Source: Reyranella soli (GTDB taxonomy: Bacteria; Pseudomonadota; Alphaproteobacteria; Reyranellales; Reyranellaceae). From it: a stretch of 64,000 nucleotides of DNA. Location: positions 1-64,000 of the forward strand of contig NZ_BKAJ01000048.1 in the NCBI RefSeq assembly GCF_007992495.1, in the 5' to 3' direction. Made by a program: the position numbers and the translations under genes. Positions 35,707 to 44,569 of the stretch are shown in pieces; the stretch's first letter is position 1; the number at the start of each line of letters is the position of its first letter. The notes beneath the pieces are model-generated. The model did not search any database and was not told the origin of the DNA. It saw only the letters and a program-made list of their open reading frames with translations.

Positions 35707-35767
35707 CCTCCTTCGCCGAGGCTTCGGAGGGTTAGATCCTGCGAAGCGCATAGCGCGAAGCAGGATC
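35707..35767. terminator. Hairpins between convergent araC-type and gntR-type genes
   Basis: CCTCC (35707-35711) pairs with GGAGG (35726-35730), and GATCCTGC (35735-35742) pairs with GCAGGATC (35760-35767). The second right arm overlaps the stop codon of the GntR gene. The pair lies between convergent genes and probably serves as a bidirectional terminator; it also looks like a dispersed repeated palindrome. Confidence 0.45.
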
Positions 35768-36554
35768 ACCTCACTTCATTGACATAGCAGTGGCCCGCTG
35801 TCGTGGCGCGATGGCTGCCGAGCAGCACCGGCGCACCCGACTGGTCGAACGCGACCTCGTCGATCACCAGCAGCGGCGCCGGCGACTTAAGCTTCAGCAG
35901 GCGCAGGTCCTCGGCATCGGCCAGCGCCGCCGTGATCTGCTCGCGCACCGCCGAGACGCGCAGGCCGTAGCGCTCGATCAGATGGAGATACAGCAGCTCC
36001 GGCACGCGCGCCGGCACGGTCGGGAAATCCGGCACCGCGGCGGCCGGCAGGACCAGGCGGTCGCGCATCACCGGCTTGCCGCCAACGATGCGCAGGCGAT
36101 GCACGTGGACGACCTCGGCGCCGGGCGCGAGCTGCAGGCTGGAACTCTCCTGCCGGTTCGCCCGGGCGACGCCGACCGACAGCACCTTCGCCGTCGATCG
36201 CACCAGCCCGCCGTCGCGGTCGTGCAGGCGAAAGTACTGGAAAAAGTGGCGCAGGCTGTGATGCGGCGTGCGGCCGGTGACGACGGTCCCGGTCTTGCGG
36301 CGCCGGCTCAACATGCCTTCGGCGGTGAGATCGCCCAGGGCGCGCCGCACCGTGCCCACGGCCACGCCGAACATGGCCGCCAGCGCCACCTCGCTCGGCA
36401 GCACCGTGCCGGGCGGCCATTCGCCGAGCAGGATCGCTTCCGACACCCGCCGCTTCACCGCCTCGTGCAGCGGCGCGCCGGTCGCCTCGCTGAGCCGCGC
36501 GAAGACCGGGCCGGGGGGTGCCGCCGCCTTCTGCGCTTTGCCGTTGACTCGCAC
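35766..36554 (-). CDS. GntR-family regulator, HutC/UTRA type
   Basis: A 262-residue repressor-type regulator. The winged HTH is at residues ~30-90 (AVKRRVSEAILLGEWPPGT, then LPSEVALAAMFGVAVGTVRRAL), and the C-terminal UTRA domain has the VVHVHRLRIVGGKPVMRDRLVLP strand (quoted in part) and ends with a substrate-binding core. I start at the GTG at 36554, which has AAGGA 7 bases before it; TTG at 36599 would extend into the operator. It is divergent from the M20/ABC operon and surely regulates it through the palindrome at 36574-36588. Confidence 0.9.
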   Translation of the reverse strand: MRVNGKAQKAAAPPGPVFARLSEATGAPLHEAVKRRVSEAILLGEWPPGTVLPSEVALAAMFGVAVGTVRRALGDLTAEGMLSRRRKTGTVVTGRTPHHSLRHFFQYFRLHDRDGGLVRSTAKVLSVGVARANRQESSSLQLAPGAEVVHVHRLRIVGGKPVMRDRLVLPAAAVPDFPTVPARVPELLYLHLIERYGLRVSAVREQITAALADAEDLRLLKLKSPAPLLVIDEVAFDQSGAPVLLGSHRATTAGHCYVNEVR

Positions 36555-36573
36555 GCTCTGTCCTTTTCTATTA

Positions 36574-36588
36574 CTATAAAGTTTATAG
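36574..36588. promoter_or_regulatory. Palindromic operator for the GntR/UTRA regulator
   Basis: CTATAAAGTTTATAG is a perfect 15-bp dyad exactly between the divergent gntR and M20 genes, ending 3 bases before the M20 start codon. HutC-type regulators bind short AT-rich dyads of this kind. No SD is visible before the M20 ATG, so the palindrome may overlap the promoter of a leaderless or near-leaderless transcript. Confidence 0.6.
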
Positions 36589-36591
36589 AAA

Positions 36592-37923
36592 ATGACCAAC
36601 GGGACAACGGCTTTTCTTCAGGCTGGCGGCGCGGCCGACGCTACGATCGCGCGCGATGCCGAGCGAGCCGTCGACGAGCTCGCGCGCATGATCGCGATCG
36701 ACACGTCATTCCCGCCCGGCCGCGGCTACCCGGCCTTCGCCGACCTCATGGAGGACCTCACAGGGCCGCTGGGCTTCGAGCATCGGCGCCTGGACGTGCC
36801 GGAGGCGCTGTGGCGCGTGCCCGACGGTCCGGCGTCCGGGGCGCGGACCAACCTCCTGGCGACGCGCCGCACCGGCAAGCCGGTGTGCGGGCTCTACTTC
36901 CACGTCGACACGGTGCCCGCGGCAGCGGGCTGGCGGCGCGACCCGTTCCGCCTCGCGCGCGAGGGCGAGCGGCTCTACGGGCTCGGCACGTCCGACATGA
37001 AGGGCACTATCGCCGCCGTCCTGCTGGCGCTGCGCGCGGCGGAGGCGTGCGGCATCGAGCTGGCGTACGATCCCATGCTGTTGTTCTGCACCGACGAGGA
37101 AGGCGGCCTCTATCCCGGCGTTCGCTACCTGGCGGAGCAAGGCATGCTCGAGGGCCATATCCTCAACTTCAATGGCAGCGCCGCACCCCGCATCTGGGCC
37201 GGCTGCTTCGGCCTGTTCAATCTTCTGATCCGGCTGCGCGGTGTAACGGTGCATGCCGGCGACGGCAATCGCGCCGGCCGCGGCGTCAACGCCATCGAGC
37301 AGGCGTTACCGGTTCTGGGCGCTCTACAGGCGCTGAAGCCCCTCGTGGCTCGCCGGCAGTCCGCATTGCCGCCACCACCGCACGCCAGCGGTCCCCTCGC
37401 GGCGCAGCTCAGCATCGTCAGCGCTCACGGCGGCACCAGCGGCGGGCAGATCCCGGACCTGTTCGAGATCGTCGTCAACCGGCGCTATCCGCCGGAGGAG
37501 CGCTTCGAGCGGGCGCTGGCCGAGATCGAGGAGACGGTGCATGCCGCCGTGCCGCCCGAGTCCGGTCTCGCGGTGGAGACCCATCTCATCGGCCATCTCG
37601 CTCCTACTGACGATCCGACCGGCCCGCACTGGCCGCGCTGGCAGCGGGCGCTGTCTTTCGGTTTCGGTTGGCCGCTCGAGTCGTTCCGCAAATGGGGCGC
37701 GGCGAGCTGCTCGGATTTCGGCTGGGTCCAGCGCACCGGCATGCGCGAAGTACTGCTGGCCGGCTTGGGCCGGCCGGAGCGCAACGGACACGGCCCCGAG
37801 GAACACACGACCATCGGCGACATCGTGGCGCTGGCCCGCAGTGTGCTTGCCTATCTCGCGGCCGACTTCGCCGCCGATCTCAATCCCGACCGAGCATCGC
37901 TGCCATCACGGAGCCTCGCATGA
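36592..37923 (+). CDS. M20 family metallopeptidase/deacylase
   Basis: A 443-residue M20 hydrolase that opens the second peptide-type ABC operon. The metal and catalytic motifs FHVDTVP, GLGTSDMKGT and CTDEEGG are present, and HGPEEHTT near the C-terminus may supply the last His. At the position of the usual EPT glutamate it reads NFNGSAAP, so one ligand may come from elsewhere. It probably removes an acyl or amino acid group from the imported compound. Its stop overlaps the binding-protein start (ATGA). The start at 36592 is set by the frame; there is no SD. Confidence 0.87.
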   Translation: MTNGTTAFLQAGGAADATIARDAERAVDELARMIAIDTSFPPGRGYPAFADLMEDLTGPLGFEHRRLDVPEALWRVPDGPASGARTNLLATRRTGKPVCGLYFHVDTVPAAAGWRRDPFRLAREGERLYGLGTSDMKGTIAAVLLALRAAEACGIELAYDPMLLFCTDEEGGLYPGVRYLAEQGMLEGHILNFNGSAAPRIWAGCFGLFNLLIRLRGVTVHAGDGNRAGRGVNAIEQALPVLGALQALKPLVARRQSALPPPPHASGPLAAQLSIVSAHGGTSGGQIPDLFEIVVNRRYPPEERFERALAEIEETVHAAVPPESGLAVETHLIGHLAPTDDPTGPHWPRWQRALSFGFGWPLESFRKWGAASCSDFGWVQRTGMREVLLAGLGRPERNGHGPEEHTTIGDIVALARSVLAYLAADFAADLNPDRASLPSRSLA

Positions 37924-39473
37924 CCGCCCTCTCCCGCCGCCTGCTTCTCGCCGCCACCGGTGGTCTCGCCCTCGGCGCTTCCACCTCCTTCGGCCCCGCC
38001 CGGGCCGCGCCCAAACGCGGCGGCACCTTGCGCATCAGCGTCGACCAGGCGGTGGCCAAGCTCAATCCGCTGCTGACGCGGGTCAATCCGGAGTACCTCG
38101 TCGCCGAGCTGCTGTACTCGGCTCTGACGCGTCTCAAGGTCGACATGACGGCCGAGCCCGATCTGGCGGAATCGTGGACGAGCTCGCCCGATCTCACGGA
38201 GTGGACCTTCGTGCTGCGCAAGGGTGTCGTGTTCCACGACGGCAGCCCGTGCACGGCGGCCGACGTCGTCGCCACCTTCACCGCCATTCTCGACCCCAAG
38301 ACCGCCTCGCCGGCGCGCCAGTACATCGGGCCGGTCGCCAAGGTCACGGCCAAGGACGACAGCACCGTCGTCTTCACCCTCTCTTCGCCCTACGCCGACC
38401 TGCCGGTGATGCTGGCCAACACCTGCGCCAAGATCGTGCCGGCGGCGATCGTCAGCGCCGGCCTGGCGCGCCTCGACCGCGAGGCGGTGGGCACTGGCCC
38501 CTTCAAGCTGGTCTCCTTCGAGCCCGAGCGCCTGATCGTGGTGACGCGCAACGACGCCTACTACGACAAGGAGCGCCCTTACCTGAACCGGGTCGAGGTC
38601 GCGGTCTACCCCGATCCGACGGCCGAAGGATCGGCGCTGATCGCCGGCGGCACCGACCTCATGCTGGCGGTGCAGCCGACCGAATACGCGCGTCTCGAGA
38701 AGACGAGCGGCGTGCAAGCGCTGCGCGTGCCGTCCGGCCAGTTCTGCAACGTCAACATGGGCTGCGACCAGAAGCCGTTCAACGATGCGCGCGTGCGCCA
38801 GGCCCTGGCGCTCACGGTCGATCGCGCGGCGATGGTCGAGCTGGTTGCAGAAGGCTACGGCACGCCGGGCAACGACACGCCGCTCAACCCTGCCTACCAC
38901 TTCTATACCGAGCTGCCGCTCAAGAAGCCCGACATCGCCCGTGCCAAGGCGCTGCTGGCCGAAGCGGGCTACGCCGGCGGCCTCACGGCGACGCTGATCG
39001 CCTCGGACCGGCCGGCCACGCGCACCCAGCTTGGCGTGGCCTTGCGCGAGATGGCCAAGCCCGCGGGCTTCACCATCAACGTGCAGACCATGCCGCACGC
39101 CACCTACCTCGACCAGGTGTGGAAGAAGGGCCCGTTCTACGTCGGCTTCTACAACATGCAGCCGACGGCCGACGCGATCTTCAGCCTGCTCTACACCTCG
39201 AACGCCGCGTGGAACGAGACGCGCTGGAACAACGCGGCCTTCGACAAGCTGGTGGGCGATGCCCGCGCCGTCATCGACGAGGGCAAGCGCCGCGAGCTCT
39301 ATGCCGAGGCCCAGCGGCTGATGAACCAGGACGTGCCCTCGATCATTCCGGTGTTCTTCGACCTGCTGGCCGCGCAGCGCAAGTGGGTCGAAGGCTACAG
39401 GCTGCATCCCCGCGGCGCGGTGTTCCGCATCGACCAGGTGTCGCTGGGCGACGGCGCGCCGCGGCGCGGCTGA
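37920..39473 (+). CDS. Peptide-type ABC transporter substrate-binding protein
   Basis: A 517-residue family 5 receptor. The N-terminus TALSRRLLLAATGGLALG has a twin-arginine style signal (SRRLLL) with cleavage near residue 29. Family segments include RGGTLRISVDQAVAKLNPLL, VFHDGSPCTAADVVATF and VGTGPFKLVSFEPE. The ATG at 37920 overlaps the M20 stop. It is only distantly similar to the first receptor in this window, so the two importers probably take different ligands. Confidence 0.92.
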   Translation: MTALSRRLLLAATGGLALGASTSFGPARAAPKRGGTLRISVDQAVAKLNPLLTRVNPEYLVAELLYSALTRLKVDMTAEPDLAESWTSSPDLTEWTFVLRKGVVFHDGSPCTAADVVATFTAILDPKTASPARQYIGPVAKVTAKDDSTVVFTLSSPYADLPVMLANTCAKIVPAAIVSAGLARLDREAVGTGPFKLVSFEPERLIVVTRNDAYYDKERPYLNRVEVAVYPDPTAEGSALIAGGTDLMLAVQPTEYARLEKTSGVQALRVPSGQFCNVNMGCDQKPFNDARVRQALALTVDRAAMVELVAEGYGTPGNDTPLNPAYHFYTELPLKKPDIARAKALLAEAGYAGGLTATLIASDRPATRTQLGVALREMAKPAGFTINVQTMPHATYLDQVWKKGPFYVGFYNMQPTADAIFSLLYTSNAAWNETRWNNAAFDKLVGDARAVIDEGKRRELYAEAQRLMNQDVPSIIPVFFDLLAAQRKWVEGYRLHPRGAVFRIDQVSLGDGAPRRG

Positions 39474-39486
39474 GGCAGATAGCCCG

Positions 39487-40434
39487 GTGTCACCGAGCTA
39501 CTTCGTCAAGCGGCTGGCGCTGATCGTCTACACGCTGTTCGTGGTGTCGCTGGTGGTGTTCGGCATCACCCAGGTGCTGCCGGCCGATGCCGCCGTCATG
39601 CTGCTGGGCGAGAACGCCACGCCCGATGCGCTGGCCGCAATCCGCGACAAGCTCGGTCTCGATCAGCCGGTGTGGGTGCAGTATGGCCACTGGCTGTGGG
39701 GCGTGCTGCAGGGAGACTTCGGCGTCTCTCTGCGCACCGGCCAGCCGGTCGCACCGGTGTTGCTCGAGGCGCTTGGCCGCTCGCTCACCCTGGCGGTGCT
39801 GACGATCGCCCTGATGCTGGTGCTGGCGCTGCCGCTCGGCATCGTGGCGGCGCTGCGGCGCGGCAAGCTCGCCGATCTCCTGGTCAGCATCGTGTCCTAT
39901 GTCGGCGTGTCGCTGCCCGAGTTCGTCACCGCGACGCTGATCGTGCTGGTGCTGGCCGACTGGCTGCAGCTGCTGCCGGCGACCGGTTTCGTGCCGCTCA
40001 CCGAGAACTTCTGGGACGGCCTTGCCCACCTCGCGCTGCCGGTGCTGACGGTGTCGGTGATCCTGATCGCCCATGTCTCGCGCATGGTGCGTTCCGAGCT
40101 GGTCGACGTGCTGCACACCGATTACGTGCGGGCCGCGCGCCTGAAGGGATTGTCGCGACGGTCCGTGCTGTTCCACCACGCGCTGCACAACGCGCTGCTG
40201 CCGACCATCACCATCGTCGCCCTCGACGTCGGCTACCTGCTGGGTGGCGTGATCGTGGTCGAGGAGATCTTCGCCCTGCCCGGCATTGGCCGTCACCTGA
40301 TCGTCGCCATCCAGACACGCGACCTGCCCTCGATCCAGGCCGGCGCCCTGATCATGGCGGCGACCTACTCGGTGGTGAACTTCATGGCCGACCTCGCCTA
40401 CGCCTGGATCGACAAGAGGATCCAGTATGGCTGA
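39487..40434 (+). CDS. ABC transporter permease, DppB type
   Basis: A 315-residue membrane subunit starting at GTG 39487 (SPSYFVKRLALIVYTLFVVS). DppB features are VLPADAAVMLLGENATPDAL, LGLDQPVWVQYGHWLWG and the EAA-type loop RAARLKGLSRRSVLFHHALHN. It ends 8 bases inside the next permease gene, so translation is coupled. Confidence 0.92.
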   Translation: MSPSYFVKRLALIVYTLFVVSLVVFGITQVLPADAAVMLLGENATPDALAAIRDKLGLDQPVWVQYGHWLWGVLQGDFGVSLRTGQPVAPVLLEALGRSLTLAVLTIALMLVLALPLGIVAALRRGKLADLLVSIVSYVGVSLPEFVTATLIVLVLADWLQLLPATGFVPLTENFWDGLAHLALPVLTVSVILIAHVSRMVRSELVDVLHTDYVRAARLKGLSRRSVLFHHALHNALLPTITIVALDVGYLLGGVIVVEEIFALPGIGRHLIVAIQTRDLPSIQAGALIMAATYSVVNFMADLAYAWIDKRIQYG

Positions 40435-41251
40435 GCTTCTGCGCCGCCTGCTGCGCACGCCGCAGGGCCTGCTGGGCGTGCTGATCGTCGGCCTGATCCT
40501 GGTGATCGTCGTCTGCGGCCCCTGGCTCGCGCCCTACGGGCCCGACACCATGGCCCCGCGCCTGCGCTATCGCGCGCCCAGCGCCGAGTTCCTGCTCGGC
40601 ACCGATCAGTACGGCCGCGACATCCTGAGCCGCCTGCTCTACGGCGCACGCTCGACGGTGATCCTGGCCTGCCTGGCCACGGCCTTCGGCACCCTGGCCG
40701 GCGCACTGATCGGCACCACGTCGGCGTTCCTCGGCGGCCGCGCCGACGAGGCGATCATGCGCACCATCGACGCCATCCTGTCGATCCCGTCGCTGCTGTT
40801 CGCCCTCTTGATCGTGAACCTGCTGGGCAAGAGCAGCTTCAGCGCCGTGATGGCGATCGGCATCGCCTTCACGCCCGGGATGACGCGCGTGACGCGCAGC
40901 GTGGCGCTCGCGGTCACCAAGCAGGACTACGTCAACGCCGCCATCGCGCGCGGCGAGCGCGGCGGCTACATCGTGCTGCGCGAGATGCTGCCCAACGTCG
41001 TGGCGCCGATCGTGGTCGAGATGACCATCCGGGTGGCCTTCGCGGTCATGCTGTTCGCGACCCTGAGCTTCCTGGGACTCGGCGCGCAGCCGCCCTCCTC
41101 GGAGTGGGGCCTGATGGTCGCCGAGGCACGCCGCTTCATGCATCTGAGCTTCTGGATGATCCTGTGGCCTTCGCTCGCGGTGGCGCTGGTCGCGATCGGC
41201 TTCAACCTTCTGGGCGACGGGCTGCGCGATGCCCTCAATCCGAGAACGTGA
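40427..41251 (+). CDS. ABC transporter permease, DppC type
   Basis: A 274-residue partner permease with the DppC signature FLLGTDQYGRDILSRLLYGA, the EAA loop AIARGERGGYIVLREMLPN and SFLGLGAQPPSSEWGLMVAE. The ATG at 40427 lies within the end of the previous gene. The fused ATPase starts 7 bases after its stop. Confidence 0.92.
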   Translation: MAELLRRLLRTPQGLLGVLIVGLILVIVVCGPWLAPYGPDTMAPRLRYRAPSAEFLLGTDQYGRDILSRLLYGARSTVILACLATAFGTLAGALIGTTSAFLGGRADEAIMRTIDAILSIPSLLFALLIVNLLGKSSFSAVMAIGIAFTPGMTRVTRSVALAVTKQDYVNAAIARGERGGYIVLREMLPNVVAPIVVEMTIRVAFAVMLFATLSFLGLGAQPPSSEWGLMVAEARRFMHLSFWMILWPSLAVALVAIGFNLLGDGLRDALNPRT

Positions 41252-41258
41252 GCCGGCG

Positions 41259-42860
41259 ATGAACGTCCTCGAAGTCAAAGGCTACGGCCTCGACTACGCC
41301 ACGCCGACGGGCTTCGTGCGGGCGCTGGACTCGATCGACCTCGCAATCGCGCGCGGCGAGGTCTTGGGCCTGGTGGGCGAATCGGGATCCGGCAAGACGT
41401 CGCTGGCCTGGGCCATCATGCGCCACCTCCCGCCACGCGCCCGCGAGCAGGGTTCCATCAGCCTGGCCGGTCAGTCCTTGATGACCGCGACCGAGTCCGA
41501 GATCGCCGCCATCCGCGGCCGGCGCATCGGCATGGTGTTCCAGGATCCCAGCACGTCGCTCAACCCGACCCTGACGCTCGGCCAGCAGCTGGCCGAAGTG
41601 CTGGCGCGCCACCGCGGGCTGACACGCCGGCAGGCCTGGGCCGAGGGCGAGGCGATGATGGCGCGCGTCGGCCTGAAGCAGCCGGCCGCCATGATGCGCC
41701 GCTATCCGCACGAGGCCTCGGGCGGCGAGAAGCAGCGCGTGGTCATCGCCTCGGCCTTCGCCTGCCAGCCCGAATGCATCCTGTTCGACGAGCCGACCAC
41801 CGCCCTCGACGTCGTCACCGCGCGGCAGATCCTCGACCTGTTCGCCGAGCTGCAGGCCGAGACCGCCGTCGCCTCTCTCTATATCTCGCACGACCTGGCC
41901 CTGGTTTCGCGCGTGGCCGACCATGTCGCCGTGCTGCATCGCGGGCGCCTGGTCGAGCAAGGTGAGGTCGACGCGGTGTTCGACGCACCGCGTGACGACT
42001 ACACGCGCCGCCTGCTTGCCGCCGTGCCGCGGCCCGACCATCGCCTGATGACCGGCAAACCAGCCGCCGGTGCCGAGCCGCTGGTCGAGGTCGAGAGGCT
42101 GAGCGTCCATTACGGACGCACGCCTTTCCTCTCGGCGCTGGCCGGTCGCCGCACCGCGCAGGTCGCCGGCAATCGCGAAGTCAGCCTCTCCGTCCAGCCC
42201 GGCGAGATCCTGGGCATCGTGGGCGAATCGGGGTCGGGCAAGTCGACCCTGGCGCGCGCTTTGACCGGCCTCAACCGCTTCGAGGGCGCCGTGCGCTTCG
42301 GCGGCCGGCGCATTGCCGGCCGGCGCGACATGGACCGCGGCTACCGCCGCGACGTGCAGATCGTCTTCCAGCATCCTGATTCTTCGCTCAATCCGAGACA
42401 GCGCGTGCGCGAGATCCTGTCGCGACCGCTGACGCTCTACGGCGGCGAGGCGCGCATCGAAACGCTGCTCGAACAGGTGCGCCTGCCCGCGGCCTATGCC
42501 GAGCGTTTCCCGCACCAGCTCTCGGGCGGCGAGAAGCAGCGCGTCGCCATCGCCCGCGCCTTCGCCAGCCGGCCCAGGCTGGTGATCTGCGACGAGATCA
42601 CGTCGTCGCTCGACGTGTCGGTGCAGGCCGCCGTCGTCGAGCTCCTGGTCGACCTGCAGCGCCGCAACGGCACGGCCTACCTCTTCATCACCCACGATCT
42701 CAACCTGGTGCGCCAGCTCGCCCATCGCATCGCCGTCATGTACCGCGGCGAGCTGGTCGAGCTTCTCGACATCGACGACCTTTCCACCACCGGACCGCGC
42801 CACCCCTATACGCGGAAGCTCTTGGACGCGGTCCCGCCACCCCGGGAGTACAAGTCATGA
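41259..42860 (+). CDS. Fused double ATP-binding protein (DppD-DppF) of the peptide-type importer
   Basis: A 533-residue protein with two complete ABC ATPase domains. Domain 1 (residues ~1-250) has GESGSGKTSLAWA, SGGEKQRVVIASAF and ILFDEPTTALD; domain 2 (~270-533) has GESGSGKSTLARAL, LSGGEKQRVAIARAF and LVICDEITSSLDVS. In domain 2 the Walker B Pro-Thr is Ile-Thr (DEITSS), but the catalytic Glu is retained. It replaces the two separate ATPases used by the first importer. The ATG at 41259 is chosen because the 10 earlier codons overlap the permease end. The last M20 gene overlaps its stop. Confidence 0.93.
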   Translation: MNVLEVKGYGLDYATPTGFVRALDSIDLAIARGEVLGLVGESGSGKTSLAWAIMRHLPPRAREQGSISLAGQSLMTATESEIAAIRGRRIGMVFQDPSTSLNPTLTLGQQLAEVLARHRGLTRRQAWAEGEAMMARVGLKQPAAMMRRYPHEASGGEKQRVVIASAFACQPECILFDEPTTALDVVTARQILDLFAELQAETAVASLYISHDLALVSRVADHVAVLHRGRLVEQGEVDAVFDAPRDDYTRRLLAAVPRPDHRLMTGKPAAGAEPLVEVERLSVHYGRTPFLSALAGRRTAQVAGNREVSLSVQPGEILGIVGESGSGKSTLARALTGLNRFEGAVRFGGRRIAGRRDMDRGYRRDVQIVFQHPDSSLNPRQRVREILSRPLTLYGGEARIETLLEQVRLPAAYAERFPHQLSGGEKQRVAIARAFASRPRLVICDEITSSLDVSVQAAVVELLVDLQRRNGTAYLFITHDLNLVRQLAHRIAVMYRGELVELLDIDDLSTTGPRHPYTRKLLDAVPPPREYKS

Positions 42861-44083
42861 CCGCGATCGACCGCAATGCCGTGCTCGCCCACCTCGACGA
42901 GAAGGCGTGCCTGGATTTCCTGTCGGCAATGGTGCGCCACAAGAGCTACTCGCAGACCGAGGGTGAGCGGAAACTGGCCGAGTTCATGGCCAGCAGCATG
43001 CGCGGGCTGGGACTCGAGGCCGAGCTGACGCCGGTCGAAGGCACGCGCGTCAACGCGATCGGCCGCTGGAAGGGCACGGGCGGCGGCAAAAGCCTGCTGT
43101 TCAACGGCCATCTCGACACCAATCCGGTGACCGAGGGCTGGACCGTCGATCCGTGGGGCGGGCTGGTCGACGACAAGTTCATCTACGGCATCGGCGTCTC
43201 CAACATGAAGTCGGGCGATGCCGCCTACTACTGCGCGGTCAAGGCACTGATGGATGCGGGCGTTCGCCTGAAGGGCGACGTCGTGTTGACCTTCGTCGTC
43301 GGCGAGTTGCAGGGCGGCGTCGGCACCCTGGCGGCGATCCGCCAGGGCGTGCGCGCCGACTACTTCATTAACAGCGAGCCAACCGACCTGCAGGCGCTCA
43401 CCATGCATGCCGAGGCCGGCACCTTCATCATCGAGCTCACCGGCAACACCCGCCATCTCTCCAAGCGCGAGCAGGCGGTGGATGCCCTCGTCGCTGCCTG
43501 CGACCTCGTCCCGCGGCTCAATGCGCTCACCTTCAGCGGCGCCAGGAGCGACGAGCACCGCTCGATCAACCGCTGCCATGTCGGCGTGGTGCACGCCGCG
43601 TTGGGGCGCGATCTCGCCGAATGGCGGCCGCCGCAGGTCGCCGACTTTGCGCGCCTGAAGGGTTCGGTGCGCTACGCGCCGGGCCAGACCGAGGCGCAAG
43701 CCTTCGCCGACCTGCGCGTCGTGCTCGACGACCTCGAGCGCCGCTTTCCCGGCCTCAAGGCCACGGTGACGTCGGAGCGCACCGAAGGCCGGCCGGTGAT
43801 GCCGGCCTTCGAGGTACCGCGTGACGCCAGGATCGTGAAGACCCTGAATGCCGCCTACCAGGCGGTGCGCGGCGAGCCGCAGCCGACCGGTGCGCTCGCC
43901 CCACCCTGCTACTACGGCACCGACGCCGGCCACTTCTATCGCGAGCTCGGCATGGAAGGCGTCGTCTGCGGTCCCGGCGGGCGCTACAACACCATGCCCG
44001 ACGAGCGTGTCGACATCGCCGACTATCTCGACATGATCCGCATCTACATGCGGGTCATCCTCGACATCTGCGAACCGGCCTAG
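42857..44083 (+). CDS. M20 family hydrolase with altered metal-ligand positions
   Basis: A 408-residue M20-fold protein that closes the ABC operon (ATGA overlap at 42857). H85 and D87 (NGHLDTNP) and E174 (NSEPT) are retained, but the bridging Asp is Asn116 in GIGVSNMKSG, the Glu pair is E150-L151 (VGELQGG), and the late His position reads NTMPDERV. The motif is coherent, so it may be a distinct sub-family with another metal scheme rather than decay. The dimerisation domain and C-terminal GTDAGHFYRELGM are intact. Its role in handling the imported ligand is likely but its chemistry is not clear. Confidence 0.82.
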   Translation: MTAIDRNAVLAHLDEKACLDFLSAMVRHKSYSQTEGERKLAEFMASSMRGLGLEAELTPVEGTRVNAIGRWKGTGGGKSLLFNGHLDTNPVTEGWTVDPWGGLVDDKFIYGIGVSNMKSGDAAYYCAVKALMDAGVRLKGDVVLTFVVGELQGGVGTLAAIRQGVRADYFINSEPTDLQALTMHAEAGTFIIELTGNTRHLSKREQAVDALVAACDLVPRLNALTFSGARSDEHRSINRCHVGVVHAALGRDLAEWRPPQVADFARLKGSVRYAPGQTEAQAFADLRVVLDDLERRFPGLKATVTSERTEGRPVMPAFEVPRDARIVKTLNAAYQAVRGEPQPTGALAPPCYYGTDAGHFYRELGMEGVVCGPGGRYNTMPDERVDIADYLDMIRIYMRVILDICEPA

Positions 44084-44569
44084 CAGCTCCGCACAGGGGT
44101 TTTGACCAGCTGGCTGGCGAACAGGATCGCGTTCGCAGCGCGTCTGCGGAAACGCCCGCAAGCCATTGATGCTTCTACTCTTTCTGGTCGTGGCGACGGC
44201 CACGCGTTGTCCGCTAAACGAGGACAGCAACGACAATGCGCAGTCCTCGCCGCTGCGCATTGATTTTGCGGCATTCCCGGCATTTCCGGCGGAGGTCGTA
44301 GTGGCGCCTCGGAAGCTGACCCCCAATCCATTGCGCCTGCTGAGCTCGAGCAAGGCCGGCGGCTTCGGCCGGGCGCGATGGGTATCGGATAAACGATGCA
44401 AAGAGCGGAGCCACCGAGAGGCGAGCGCACAGTCATTATAACTCAAGTAACTTACCATGTAAACTATGGTTCTGTTCGGCGGTTCGGTCTTGTGAGTTTT
44501 TTCGCACCGTAGAGGACCTGTCGCGACGAACTGCTAGCAGTGCTGGCAATCTCAGCGGCCCCGCACCGG
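44084..44569. other. 486-base gap with no supported gene
   Basis: The stretch is AT-richer toward its right end (44440-44520). Open frames on both strands are short, lack SD sites and have no recognisable motif. It holds the end of the ABC operon on one side and the end of a minus-strand LysR gene on the other, so it is a convergent gap. A decayed gene cannot be excluded. Confidence 0.4.

Noticed and set aside
37851..39407. 518-codon minus-strand open frame opposite the second peptide receptor
   Set aside because: Shadow frame; the plus strand has signal peptide, family motifs and coupled neighbours.
41259..42860. Considered as two separate ATPase genes merged by an assembly error
   Set aside because: A single continuous frame with a natural linker; fused DppD-DppF ATPases are common.
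44084..44569. Possible decayed gene or IS remnant in the convergent gap
   Set aside because: No recognisable motif in any frame; left as an unassigned gap.
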